Origin: Planctomycetota bacterium
GTDB taxonomy: Bacteria; Planctomycetota; SZUA-567; H5-PLA8
Length of the DNA: 38,048 nucleotides
NCBI GenBank assembly: GCA_026184295.1
Contig: JAHCJK010000037.1
Location: 1 to 38,048, forward strand
Reading direction: 5' to 3'
Shown here piece by piece: positions 9,185 to 17,118 of the stretch. Made by a program: the position numbers and the translations under genes. The notes below the pieces were generated by a model. The model saw nothing but the letters and a program-made list of their open reading frames with translations. It did no database searches and was not told the origin of the DNA. The first letter of the stretch is position 1. Every line of letters starts with the position of its first letter.

Positions 9185-10816
9185 ATGAAAATCTTTTTCT
9201 GCGAAGGCTGCGGTAAACGCCTGACCGATTCCGACCTCGAATCGGGGAATGCCGTCGATAAGAAGATGGCCGGCATCTTCTGCCAGAAGTGCGGCGCCGG
9301 CGTCGAGACGCAGGAAGCCTCCACGCGCAAAACCAGCACGGCCGTCATGCCGCAAAACACCGCCGGCGCGGGCACCGTCGCGGTCGCTCCGCGCAACAAC
9401 CGGTCTTCTCAAACGCGCGTCGCCCCCGCGGCCCCGCAGCGGACCTCCGGCGCGCATGTCGTCCCTCGTACGGTAAACCGCAACGCCTCGTCCTCCACGA
9501 TGTACTTCGCGCTCGGCGGGGGCGCGCTGGCGCTGGTGGTCATCTTCGGCATGTTGCTCCGCGATGCCCCCACCCCGCCGGCGATGCGCACCGCCAAGCC
9601 TAGTGCCACGGCCGAGCCCGCCCCGCTTCCGCCCCGGCCGCAGCAGACGGTGCAGGAGATCAAGTCCGAGTCGCCGCCCCGCGAACTGCCGCCCCGCCCC
9701 GATCCTCTGCACGGCGCGGACAGCCGCGAAGAGAAAGCCTCCAAGGCCTTCGACGAAGTGCGCGCCTTCAAGGGCCTGGACGAGAAGGACGCCGCCGGGC
9801 GCGTGGAAGCGCTGGAGGCCTTCGTCAAGGAGTACGGCGACACGATGGCCGGCGCGCGGGCGCGTTCGATGATCGCGAACCTGAAGAACCCGCCCAAGCC
9901 GGCGCCCGCGGGCGACACGGTCAACGACCCGCAGGTGGCCTTCGCGCGCGGCGTGGAATCCGCAGGGCGCAACGACCACGAATCGGCCCTGAAGTACTAC
10001 AACCGCGCGCTGGAACTGCGCCCGGAATTCCTCGAAGCACTGGTCAATCGTTCGGTCGTCCGGCGGGCGCTGTACGACATCGACGGCGCGCTGGCCGACG
10101 CCGAGAAGGCCGTGGGCCTGAACCCGAATCTATGGCAGACCCAGGCGCAGATCGCCATCTGCCTGCTCGCCATGGGCCGGACGGAGGATTCCTTCGCCGC
10201 GATCCAGAAGGCGCGGGCGCTGCACAGCCAGCCCGACGGCCTGGAGAACTTCATCCGCCAGCAGGGCCAGGCGCTCGCCGTCGTCTACCAGGGCAAGAAA
10301 CTGGAAGGCAAGACGCTGACGCAGAGCGCGGAATTCGACGCGCGCGGGCGCTACCTGATCGCGGCGGGCCGCTACGCCGAAGGCGTGAAGGACATGGAAG
10401 AGGCGTTGCGGCTGGACGAGACCGCGGGCCCGCGCGGCGGCTTCCAATGGCTGATGCTGGCCCACGAAAAGACCGCCAACTGGAAGGCGCGCCTGGACGC
10501 GGCCAGGCGCTGGGCCGAATCGATCCCGCAGTTGCCCGAGGCCCTGAACGCCTGCGCGTGGGAACTGCTGACCAGCAAGGACGAGACCCTGCGCGACCCC
10601 AAGCTGGCGCTCGCCTACGCCAAAAAGGCCGTCGAAATCCTGCCCCTGCCGCCTTCGGCGATCCTGGACACCTACGCGCTGGCGCTCTTTCGCAACGGCC
10701 AGAAGGAAGAAGCGATCGCGCAGGAACGCAAGGCCATCGAGGCCCTGCCCGCCGGCGCCACCGCGCAGGCGCGCAAGGAATACGAGGACCGCCTGAAGGA
10801 ATTCGAAGGCAAGTAG
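9185..10816 (+). CDS. Membrane protein with N-terminal zinc ribbon and TPR repeats
   Basis: The 543-residue product begins with a zinc-ribbon-like module (C6-x2-C9 and C33-x2-C36), followed by a Ser/Thr/Pro/Ala-rich linker. One membrane helix lies at about 105-125 (MYFALGGGALALVVIFGMLL), and a Pro-rich stretch follows. The C-terminal two thirds is helical. From about residue 248 it shows TPR units (VAFARGVESAGRNDHESALK, YYNRALELRPEFLEALVNRS, and ADAEKAVGLNPNLWQTQAQI), and more repeat-like helices run to the end. The topology would place the zinc ribbon in the cytoplasm and the TPR domain outside, or the reverse. TPR domains bind proteins, so it is likely an assembly or scaffold factor, but I do not recognise a named family. 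It ends one base before the stop of the convergent site-2 protease gene, which also carries TPR-like repeats. Confidence 0.82.
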   Translation: MKIFFCEGCGKRLTDSDLESGNAVDKKMAGIFCQKCGAGVETQEASTRKTSTAVMPQNTAGAGTVAVAPRNNRSSQTRVAPAAPQRTSGAHVVPRTVNRNASSSTMYFALGGGALALVVIFGMLLRDAPTPPAMRTAKPSATAEPAPLPPRPQQTVQEIKSESPPRELPPRPDPLHGADSREEKASKAFDEVRAFKGLDEKDAAGRVEALEAFVKEYGDTMAGARARSMIANLKNPPKPAPAGDTVNDPQVAFARGVESAGRNDHESALKYYNRALELRPEFLEALVNRSVVRRALYDIDGALADAEKAVGLNPNLWQTQAQIAICLLAMGRTEDSFAAIQKARALHSQPDGLENFIRQQGQALAVVYQGKKLEGKTLTQSAEFDARGRYLIAAGRYAEGVKDMEEALRLDETAGPRGGFQWLMLAHEKTANWKARLDAARRWAESIPQLPEALNACAWELLTSKDETLRDPKLALAYAKKAVEILPLPPSAILDTYALALFRNGQKEEAIAQERKAIEALPAGATAQARKEYEDRLKEFEGK

Positions 10817-10817
10817 C

Positions 10818-12170
10818 CTACGGCCCGCCGCGCAGCGCTTCTTCCCGGCGCGCGCGCAATGCCTCGGCTTCGGCCTTGCGCGCGGGGTCCCGGCCCACCA
10901 CGTTCGCCAGGTCGCTCAGCACGCGCGCCAGGTCGGCGTGGTGCTTGCCCTGCACGCGCTCGCGGAATTCCAGTTCGCTGCGCAGGCAGGCCTCGGCTTC
11001 GGCCGGCTTGTTCATCCCGTCCAGGGCCAGCCCGAGCATCTGCAGGCTCTTGGCGCGGCGCAGGTCGTCTTCTTTAAAGCCTTCCGCGGCCCGCTGCGCC
11101 TCGCGGAAGTGCTCCTCCGCGGCCGTGAAGTTCCGCGCCTTGTAGGCCCGCACGCCCTCCGCGATCGATTTATCGAAGCCGTAGCCCTGCGCGAAGGTGA
11201 AGACCACCAGGGCCACCAGCCCCGCCACGAAGGTGCCCAGGCAGGCGAAGATCAGCACCGTCGAGGCCAGCCAGTCGGGGGCCTTGGCGCACAGGCGTTC
11301 CCACAGGTCGCGCGCGTGCATCGCCAGCGTCTTCAAATCGGCCGAAGGGAAGGTGCACGTGAGTTCCGGGAGCACGACGTAGGCGACTTCCAGCGGCATC
11401 CTGGTCTCGGACTCGTCGAGCGGCCCGATGCCGAGTTCTCGCATCTCTTGAACTTTGGTTCCTATGCGCCAGGCGTTGGGCGCCGACGTGAGCACGAAAA
11501 AGCCGATGACGCCGAGCAGCCAGCTTCCCAGCAGCACGCCCGCGCCCATGCCCACCAGGCCCGCGACGACGCGGAAGCCGGTCTCCAGGTGGCGGCTGCG
11601 CACGAAGAGGACCTCGTTCACGAAGCGCCCGCCGTCGAGCGGATAGATGGGGATCAACTGGAAGAGGTTGAGGATCAGGAAGAGCGTGGCGAGGTGCCGG
11701 AGGTTCGGGTCGGGATGGGCGAGGTTCACGCAGTACAGGGCGATGCCGATGTGGATGCCGGGGAGCGGGCCGAGCAGGCAGACGACGGCCTGCTTCCAGC
11801 CTTCCACCTGCGTCTTCCGCCCCGAGACCGCCGCGCCCAGGAACGGGATGAAGAACATTTTCACGTTGCGGTAGTTGAAGATCCGCATGCCGATGTAGTG
11901 CCCGCTTTCGTGAACGAAGAGCACCAGGATCAACAGCGCGACGTCCAGCACCGGGCGCTGCAGCAGGCCCAGCGCGGTGAACGCGAACAGCGAACAGCCC
12001 AGCACGACGACGGTGTGCAGCCAGCCTTTCTTCTCCTGGTCCAGTTCGTCCATGGCCGCGAGCAGCGCTTCGGGGGTGACGGGGGCCTGGGCGACGGCGC
12101 GCGCGGGCCGGGCCGGCCGGGGCGGCTTGGGCGGCGGCGGGTCCTGCGGGAGGTTCGGATCGCTTTCCAT
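10818..12170 (-). CDS. Site-2 protease family (M50) intramembrane metalloprotease with TPR-like C-terminal domain
   Basis: The 450-residue protein has a Pro-rich cytoplasmic start, then several membrane helices carrying the S2P signature. The first zinc-binding motif is HESGH (H87, E88, H91) in VLFVHESGHYIGM. The second is YPLDGG with D179 as third ligand. These residues hydrolyse peptide bonds within the membrane, as in regulated proteolysis of anti-sigma factors. A further membrane helix lies at about 300-325. It is followed by roughly 125 residues of helical repeats resembling TPRs (GVRAYKARNFTAAEEHFREA; SLQMLGLALDGMNKPAEAEA), which probably bind substrates or partners. No PDZ domain is apparent, unlike RseP. 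The gene is convergent with the zinc-ribbon/TPR gene. The ribosome binding site is weak (GAG). Confidence 0.88.
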   Translation of the reverse strand: MESDPNLPQDPPPPKPPRPARPARAVAQAPVTPEALLAAMDELDQEKKGWLHTVVVLGCSLFAFTALGLLQRPVLDVALLILVLFVHESGHYIGMRIFNYRNVKMFFIPFLGAAVSGRKTQVEGWKQAVVCLLGPLPGIHIGIALYCVNLAHPDPNLRHLATLFLILNLFQLIPIYPLDGGRFVNEVLFVRSRHLETGFRVVAGLVGMGAGVLLGSWLLGVIGFFVLTSAPNAWRIGTKVQEMRELGIGPLDESETRMPLEVAYVVLPELTCTFPSADLKTLAMHARDLWERLCAKAPDWLASTVLIFACLGTFVAGLVALVVFTFAQGYGFDKSIAEGVRAYKARNFTAAEEHFREAQRAAEGFKEDDLRRAKSLQMLGLALDGMNKPAEAEACLRSELEFRERVQGKHHADLARVLSDLANVVGRDPARKAEAEALRARREEALRGGP

Positions 12171-12234
12171 GCGCTCGGGCTCAGCGTACTTAGCCGCCGC
12201 CCGCCCGCAAGGCGCGTGAAGCCCGTCGGCTCAC

Positions 12235-12262
12235 TTGTCCCCGCGCGCGCTTGGGTTAAACT
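12235..12262 (+). promoter_or_regulatory. Candidate promoter of the dehydrogenase gene
   Basis: TTGTCC (12235-12240) and TAAACT (12257-12262) are spaced by 16 bp, 35 bp before the ATG at 12297. Each hexamer matches four of six consensus bases. It lies in the 126-bp gap between divergent genes. Confidence 0.35.
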
Positions 12263-12296
12263 GAGAGGCAGGAAACGCTCAAGGAGAGCCAATAAT

Positions 12297-13382
12297 ATGG
12301 GTTCGCATCGCATCGCCGTCATGCCCGGCGACGGCATCGGGAAAGAAACCATCCGCGAGGCCATGAAGGTGCTTCGCGCCGCCGAACGCAACGCCAAGGG
12401 CGCGTTCAAGCTCGAGACGACCGAACTGGACTGGAACAGCGACTACTTCGTCAAGCACGGGCGCATGATGCCGGAAGACGGCATCCAGGTGCTGCGCGGC
12501 TACGACGCGATCCTTTTCGGCGCCGTGGGCGATGCGCGCGTGCCCGAGCACGTCAGCGTCGCGCAGACGATCCTGGCGATGCGCCGCGGGCTCGACCAGT
12601 GGGCCAACATCCGCCCTGCGCGCCTGCTCGCCGGCGCCCCCTGCCCGCTCAAGGACAAGCAGCCCGGACAGATCGACTTCGTGGTCGTGCGCGAGAACAC
12701 GGAGGGCGAATACGCCGACGTCGGCGGCAACCTCTTTGCCGGCACGCCCAACGAAGTCGCCGTGCAGAGCGCCGTCTTCACGCGCCGCGGTACCGAACGG
12801 ATCCTGCGCTACGGCTTCGAACTCTGCCGCAAGCGCAAGAAGCAGGGCGTCGGCCGCGGCAAGCTGACCAGCGTAAGCAAGCAGAACGCCCAGCGCCACA
12901 GCCAGGTCTTCTGGCACAAGGTCTTCGAGGAAGTGCGCAAGGACTACCCGGACATCGAGTCGGGCTTCCTGTACATCGACGCGGCCTGCATGGACCTGGT
13001 CCGCAAGCCCGAGGCGTTCGACGTGATCGTCTCTTCGAACCTCTTCGGCGACATCCTGACGGACGTGGCCGGCGTGGTCGTGGGCGGCCTGGGCATCGCG
13101 CCCAGCGCCAACCTGAACCCCGACAAGGCCGCGCCGAGCATGTTCGAGCCCGTGCACGGGAGCGCGCCCGACATCGCGGGCAAGAACCTCGCCAACCCGC
13201 TCGCCGCGGTGATGGCCGGCGCGATGATGCTCGATTTTCTCGGCGAGGACGCCGCGGCCAGGACGATGTCCAAGGCCGTCGAATCGGTGCTCGCCGATCC
13301 CAAGGCGCCCAAGACGAAGGACTTCGGCGGCAATGCCTCCACCAGCGAAGTGGGCGACGAGATCGCCGCGCGCCTGGGATAG
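12297..13382 (+). CDS. Tartrate/D-malate/isopropylmalate-type decarboxylating dehydrogenase
   Basis: The 361-residue protein is a complete member of the isocitrate/isopropylmalate dehydrogenase superfamily. It has the GDGIGKE turn near the N-terminus, the RENTEGEY substrate loop, the metal-binding SSNLFGDILTD strand, and the cofactor loop FEPVHGSAPDIAGK. The segments LDQWANIRPARL, PCPL and FVVVRENTEGEY, with FTRRGTERILRYGFEL after them, resemble tartrate and D-malate dehydrogenases (TtuC/DmlA) more than LeuB. The lack of neighbouring leu genes points the same way. These enzymes oxidise a 2-hydroxyacid with NAD+ and a divalent metal and then decarboxylate it. Isocitrate or homoisocitrate remain possible substrates. 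AAGGAG lies 10 bases before the ATG. The small unknown gene, shikimate kinase and thioredoxin follow on the same strand. Confidence 0.88.
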   Translation: MGSHRIAVMPGDGIGKETIREAMKVLRAAERNAKGAFKLETTELDWNSDYFVKHGRMMPEDGIQVLRGYDAILFGAVGDARVPEHVSVAQTILAMRRGLDQWANIRPARLLAGAPCPLKDKQPGQIDFVVVRENTEGEYADVGGNLFAGTPNEVAVQSAVFTRRGTERILRYGFELCRKRKKQGVGRGKLTSVSKQNAQRHSQVFWHKVFEEVRKDYPDIESGFLYIDAACMDLVRKPEAFDVIVSSNLFGDILTDVAGVVVGGLGIAPSANLNPDKAAPSMFEPVHGSAPDIAGKNLANPLAAVMAGAMMLDFLGEDAAARTMSKAVESVLADPKAPKTKDFGGNASTSEVGDEIAARLG

Positions 13383-13418
13383 TCCGTAAACGCAGAGAAG
13401 AAGAAAGGAACCGCAACG

Positions 13419-13775
13419 ATGCCCATGACCGACGTCGTCGTCTGCACCAAGAACCCCGACCTGACCGGCAGCGTCAAGGCGGCGCTCGAGGCCGGACTGG
13501 CCGGCAAGGAGATCAAGGTCGCCGAGCACAACGCCGTGCGCCTGGGTCTCCTCAAGACGCCCTGCCAGCGCTACGGCGCGTACGTCTGCGAGAACGGCGA
13601 CGACGCGCACGTGATCGAAGTCTACGCCAAGGCCTTCCACCGCCAGGCGTGGCTCGACAAGCTGATCTGCATCGTCAGCAAGGACGCCGAGGTGCAGAAG
13701 TACGCCGAGAAGGACGGATTCCCCTGCTTTGGCGAACCCGCCGAACTCGCCAGTTACCTGAAGAGCAAGAACTGA
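13419..13775 (+). CDS. Conserved-looking small protein of unknown function (118 aa)
   Basis: I do not recognise this protein. It is soluble, with an alternating strand-helix pattern. A first strand TDVVVCTKNP is followed by a helix (GSVKAALEAGL), then KEIKVAEHNAVRLGL, a short Cys-containing segment TPCQRYGAYVCENG, the strand DKLICIVSKDAE and a final helix PAELASYLKSKN. This resembles a small Rossmann-like or receiver-like fold without conserved phosphorylation residues. Three cysteines before residue 60 and two later ones are not arranged as a metal site. AAAGGA lies 9 bases before the ATG, and base composition and codon use match the neighbours, so it is a real gene. It lies 36 bp after the dehydrogenase gene and 45 bp before shikimate kinase, probably in one transcript. 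Confidence 0.75.
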   Translation: MPMTDVVVCTKNPDLTGSVKAALEAGLAGKEIKVAEHNAVRLGLLKTPCQRYGAYVCENGDDAHVIEVYAKAFHRQAWLDKLICIVSKDAEVQKYAEKDGFPCFGEPAELASYLKSKN

Positions 13776-13820
13776 ACGCGGTAACCGGGGTGGGTCTGGG
13801 TCAAAAGCAGGGTATCGGGC

Positions 13821-14357
13821 ATGAACGTCGTACTGATCGGTTTGCGGGGCACGGGCAAATCCACGTGCGGTAAACTTCTGGCCGGCCGCCTCGGCTGGCT
13901 CTTTCTGGACACCGACGAACTCGTCCAGGAACGCGCCGCCAGGAGCATCCGCGAGATCTTCGACGAAGGCGGCGAGGCGCTCTTCCGGCAGCTCGAATCG
14001 GAGGTCGTGCGCCAGGCCGCGCGCCACGAAAACGCCGTCATCGCCACCGGCGGCGGCGCGATCCTGGACCCCGAAAACGTCGCCGACCTGCGCCGCCAGG
14101 GCTTCGTCATCCACCTGACCGCCAACCCGCGGGAACTCTGGAAGCGCATCGAGGCCGACGTCAAGAGTTCCGCGCAGCGCCCCAAGCTCACCAACCGCAC
14201 CCTCAGCGGCGAAGAGGAACTCGAGAAGCTCCTCCTCGCCCGTTCCGCCGCCTACGGCCGCGCGCGCGACGTGGAACTGAGCGTCGCGGGGCGCACGCCC
14301 GATCAGGTGATGGACGCGATGCTGCTGCTGCTGCGGGCGCGCGGCGTCCTGAAGTAG
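13821..14357 (+). CDS. aroK: Shikimate kinase
   Basis: The 178-residue protein has the usual length and motifs of shikimate kinase, which phosphorylates shikimate at O-3 with ATP in the pathway to aromatic amino acids. Walker A is GLRGTGKST (residues 7-15). The DTD motif (D30, D32) binds magnesium and shikimate. R56 in EALFRQLE and the GGG at 77-79 (ATGGGAIL) bind the substrate. The lid region has RPKLTN in place of the common RPLL. The gene lies in a row with the dehydrogenase and the 118-residue protein. No other aro gene is in the window, as is usual when these genes are scattered. Confidence 0.93.
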   Translation: MNVVLIGLRGTGKSTCGKLLAGRLGWLFLDTDELVQERAARSIREIFDEGGEALFRQLESEVVRQAARHENAVIATGGGAILDPENVADLRRQGFVIHLTANPRELWKRIEADVKSSAQRPKLTNRTLSGEEELEKLLLARSAAYGRARDVELSVAGRTPDQVMDAMLLLLRARGVLK

Positions 14358-14438
14358 GCCCGCGCGCGCCGGCCCGCGGCGCTTTCCCATGTCTTGACGA
14401 GGCAGCGGCGTATGATACGGTCGCGAGGCGGGGGGAAT

Positions 14439-14500
14439 AAATCGCGCGGGCAACGCGATTTAGAGTCGCCCTGAAAGCGCCCGCCGGACAGGACGGGCGC
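14439..14500 (+). other. Two consecutive hairpins in the thioredoxin leader
   Basis: Arms AAATCGCG (14439-14446) and CGCGATTT (14454-14461) form an 8-bp stem with a 7-base loop. Arms GCGCCCG (14477-14483) and CGGGCGC (14494-14500) form a 7-bp stem with a 10-base loop. Both lie between aroK and the thioredoxin start at 14529, and the second ends 12 bases before the AAGGAG ribosome site. They might stabilise or regulate the mRNA, or the second might end read-through from aroK. No known riboswitch motif was recognised. Confidence 0.35.
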
Positions 14501-14528
14501 GGCCTGATACATAAGGAGCACGACGACC

Positions 14529-14861
14529 ATGGGAGCTGCAACGGTAGCGGTAACGGACACCTCCTTCGACACGGAAGTCGAACAACACAACGGGTTCACG
14601 CTCGTGGACTTTTGGGCCGAATGGTGCGGGCCCTGCAAGATGATCGCGCCGGCGCTGGAAGAGATCGCCACCGACTACGGCGAGAAGCTGAAGGTCGCCA
14701 AGGTCGATGTCGATGCCAGCCCCGACACCGCCTCGAAGTTCGGGATTCGCTCGATCCCCTGCCTCATCCTCTTTAAGGATGGCAAGCAGGTCGATCAGCG
14801 CGTGGGCGCGCAGAGCAAGGCGCAGCTCAAGGCCTGGCTCGACGGCAAGATGGCCGGCTAA
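14529..14861 (+). CDS. trxA: Thioredoxin
   Basis: The 110-residue protein is a standard cytoplasmic thioredoxin. Its active site WCGPC (W32, C33, C36) follows the strand TLVDFWAEW. The buried Asp is D27, and the cis-proline is P77 in RSIPCLILF. The residue after the cis-proline is Cys (C78), where most thioredoxins have Thr, giving a third cysteine next to the active-site disulfide. It reduces protein disulfides using electrons from thioredoxin reductase, which is not in the window. AAGGAG lies 11 bases upstream of the ATG. The gene is preceded by a 171-bp leader with two hairpins and followed by a strong terminator-like hairpin, so it probably has its own transcript. Confidence 0.95.
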   Translation: MGAATVAVTDTSFDTEVEQHNGFTLVDFWAEWCGPCKMIAPALEEIATDYGEKLKVAKVDVDASPDTASKFGIRSIPCLILFKDGKQVDQRVGAQSKAQLKAWLDGKMAG

Positions 14862-14888
14862 AAGCCGCGCTGCGGTCGAAGGTTAGCT

Positions 14889-14916
14889 AAACGGCCTCCC
14901 TTCGGGGAGGCCGTTT
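14889..14916 (+). terminator. Strong hairpin terminator after trxA
   Basis: AAACGGCCTCCC (14889-14900) pairs perfectly with GGGAGGCCGTTT (14905-14916) around a TTCG tetraloop. The stem is 12 bp and starts 28 bases after the trxA stop. The stem's own terminal T residues are followed by GCAT, so the U-tract is short. The rest of 14917-15080 holds no gene; GGTATAAG near 15030 is a weak possible -10. Confidence 0.8.
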
Positions 14917-15080
14917 GCATACGCCCGGATGCCACAGGTGCATCTTTTCACGCGAGGTCGAAAAGAATCCGAAGCAAATCCGTAATCTATTGATTAAGAG
15001 ATGCCCCGGAGATACGTTACGAGAATAGGTATAAGGACCGGCCGAGACAACGCTTAGCACGGCGGCCCAAGGAGATCACG

Positions 15081-17051
15081 ATGTCCACGGCGGCCCTTAG
15101 CCTCGACACCCGCTCGGCCCAGCGCCGGCTCCAAGGCCTGGTCGATCAGGCGATGATGCGCCTGCGCCTGCACGAGGCGCTCAAGGCCACCGTGCTCTCG
15201 GGCACCGTCGTCGCGTGGCTGCTCGTCCCCATGCTGCTCGCCGACAAGCTCTTCGCGCTCAGCGCGCTCGGCTTCAGCATCTGGATCGTGTGGGCCGGAC
15301 TGGCGGCGCTCTGCATTCCGTACATCCTCTGGCGCGCATTCTCGAACCGCATCCACGAACAGTTCGCCGCGATCGTCGCCGACGAACGCCTGGGGCTGCA
15401 CTCGCGGCTGGCCACGGCGCTGACGCTCGACCCCGACGACGACTCCGGCTTCAGCGAAGCCTTCTTCCACGAAGCCGCCGACCGGCTCGCGAAGCTCGAT
15501 CCGACCAAGGCCTTTCCCATCCGCATGCCGAAGCTGGCGTACGCGATCCTGCCCGCCGCGGCGATCGCGGCCGCGATCTTCTACTTCGTCCCGCAGCGCG
15601 ACCTGGCCGGCTTCGTCGCCAAGGCGCAGGAAAAACGCCTGGCCGAAGACCTGAAGCAGAACTCGGTGAAGAAGCTGCAGGCGACGCTGGACGACCTCAA
15701 GAAGGACCAGAACGCGACGCCGCCGGAGGACTCGGCGCAGTTCAAGGTGAACCAGTTGATCAAGAAGGCCGACCAGATCGCCAAGGAACTGAAGGAAGGC
15801 AAGCGCGACCCCAACGAGGCCGTGATCGCGCTCGCGGAACTGAAGCGCGAGATCGGCGAACAGCGCGACAAGATCGACGGCGACGGCAAGGACCTGTCCG
15901 AACGGCTGAAGGGCCTGAGCGAGAAGGACCTGAACCTCGAAGAGAACGACTACACGAAGGAGATCTCGGAGGCGCTGAAGCAGGGCGACGCCGAACTTGC
16001 CGCGCGCGAGATGCGCAAGCTGGCCCGCAAGATCAAGAACGAGGTGATGAACGACCCGAACAAGACGGACGAACAGAAGGCCGAAGAGATGAAGAAGCTC
16101 CAGAACGAGATCGAGAAGCTGGCCGGCGCGCTGGAGGACGAAGGCGAGGTCGGCAAGGACCTGATGGAAGCCGCGAAGCAGTCGATGAGCGCCGCCGAGT
16201 ACCAGCAGCTCCAGGAAGAGATCAAGAAGCAGCTCAACGAGCAGGAAGGCAAGAACAACCAGACCATGGGCGAGAAGCTCGAGGAGCAGCTCAACGAGGC
16301 CGCCGAGGAACTGGAGAACCAGGACGAAGGCGGCGAGAACGAGTTGAGCGAAGAAGAAGAGGATGCGCAGGATCAGCTCGACCAGCTTGAGGAAGGCGTG
16401 GACAGCACCATGGAGGGCCTGACGGAGCAGTCCGGGTCCTGCCAGGGCTGCAAGGAAGGCGAGAACGGCCAGAAGAGCGGACAGGGCAGCGGCAAGAAGG
16501 CGGCCCGTTCCAGCAAGTCGGGCAAAGCGGCCCGCGGCGGCAAGCGCATGGCGGGCCAGAAGTCCGGCGCGAAGGAAGGCCAGGACGGCGACAACGGACC
16601 CAAGGGCAAACAGAGTTCCTCCGGCGGCAACGAGGGCGGCGACAAGAACCAGGGCGGCAAACCCAACTCGGGCTTCAGCGGGCCGAACGAGGGCGGTCCG
16701 GGCATGGGCAAGCGCGCCTACCGCGACGGCGACGCGCTCTTCCAGAGCGAGATGGTGCGCGGGAAGATGCAGAGCGGCGCGATTACGGGCCTTTCGCACT
16801 TCCGCGGGCAGGGCGCGAAGGGCGATGCCCCCACGCAGTACGTCCAGGCGCTGACCGCCGCCGAACAGGACGCGACGAGTTCGCTGGAAGTGGACCGCAT
16901 CCCCGCCGACGCGCGCGAGATGGTGAAGGACTACTTCAGCAAGCTGAAGGAAGACACCAGCGGCAGCATCAAGCCCGCCGTGGCTCCCACGCCCGCGGGC
17001 AACGACCCGGCCCCCGCGCCGAAGGCCGAAGGCGAAGCCCTGAAGGAATAA
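15081..17051 (+). CDS. DUF4175-like membrane protein with long coiled coil and low-complexity tail
   Basis: The 656-residue protein has two membrane helices at about 35-57 and 62-84, a soluble segment containing DERLGLHSRLATAL, and a third helix at 153-171. A long charged coiled coil of Glu/Lys/Gln heptads follows at about 175-450. After it come a CQGC pair (C454, C457) and some 90 residues rich in Gly, Lys and Ser. A final compact domain (GDALFQSEMVRGK; VDRIPADAREMVKDYFSKL) closes the protein. The N-terminal part and the terminal RIPADAREMVKDYF motif resemble large DUF4175-type proteins found near MoxR ATPase and VWA-domain genes. No such genes are seen here. Its function is unknown; the architecture suggests an envelope scaffold. 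AAGGAG lies 8 bases upstream of the ATG. Confidence 0.8.
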   Translation: MSTAALSLDTRSAQRRLQGLVDQAMMRLRLHEALKATVLSGTVVAWLLVPMLLADKLFALSALGFSIWIVWAGLAALCIPYILWRAFSNRIHEQFAAIVADERLGLHSRLATALTLDPDDDSGFSEAFFHEAADRLAKLDPTKAFPIRMPKLAYAILPAAAIAAAIFYFVPQRDLAGFVAKAQEKRLAEDLKQNSVKKLQATLDDLKKDQNATPPEDSAQFKVNQLIKKADQIAKELKEGKRDPNEAVIALAELKREIGEQRDKIDGDGKDLSERLKGLSEKDLNLEENDYTKEISEALKQGDAELAAREMRKLARKIKNEVMNDPNKTDEQKAEEMKKLQNEIEKLAGALEDEGEVGKDLMEAAKQSMSAAEYQQLQEEIKKQLNEQEGKNNQTMGEKLEEQLNEAAEELENQDEGGENELSEEEEDAQDQLDQLEEGVDSTMEGLTEQSGSCQGCKEGENGQKSGQGSGKKAARSSKSGKAARGGKRMAGQKSGAKEGQDGDNGPKGKQSSSGGNEGGDKNQGGKPNSGFSGPNEGGPGMGKRAYRDGDALFQSEMVRGKMQSGAITGLSHFRGQGAKGDAPTQYVQALTAAEQDATSSLEVDRIPADAREMVKDYFSKLKEDTSGSIKPAVAPTPAGNDPAPAPKAEGEALKE

Positions 17052-17118
17052 CCCGCGCGCCGCGCCGGTCCGCGAACGCCCGTCTCCCCCGCCCTTTCAA
17101 TACGCCCGAGGCCGCGTC

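Noticed and set aside
14394-14416. Promoter TTGACG ... TATGAT upstream of trxA
   Set aside because: The hexamers look good but are only 11 bp apart, too close for sigma70.
15054-16799. Minus-strand open frame rich in Leu and Val that looks like a membrane protein
   Set aside because: It is the complement of a Glu/Lys-rich coiled coil, whose codons read as Leu/Phe/Val on the other strand.
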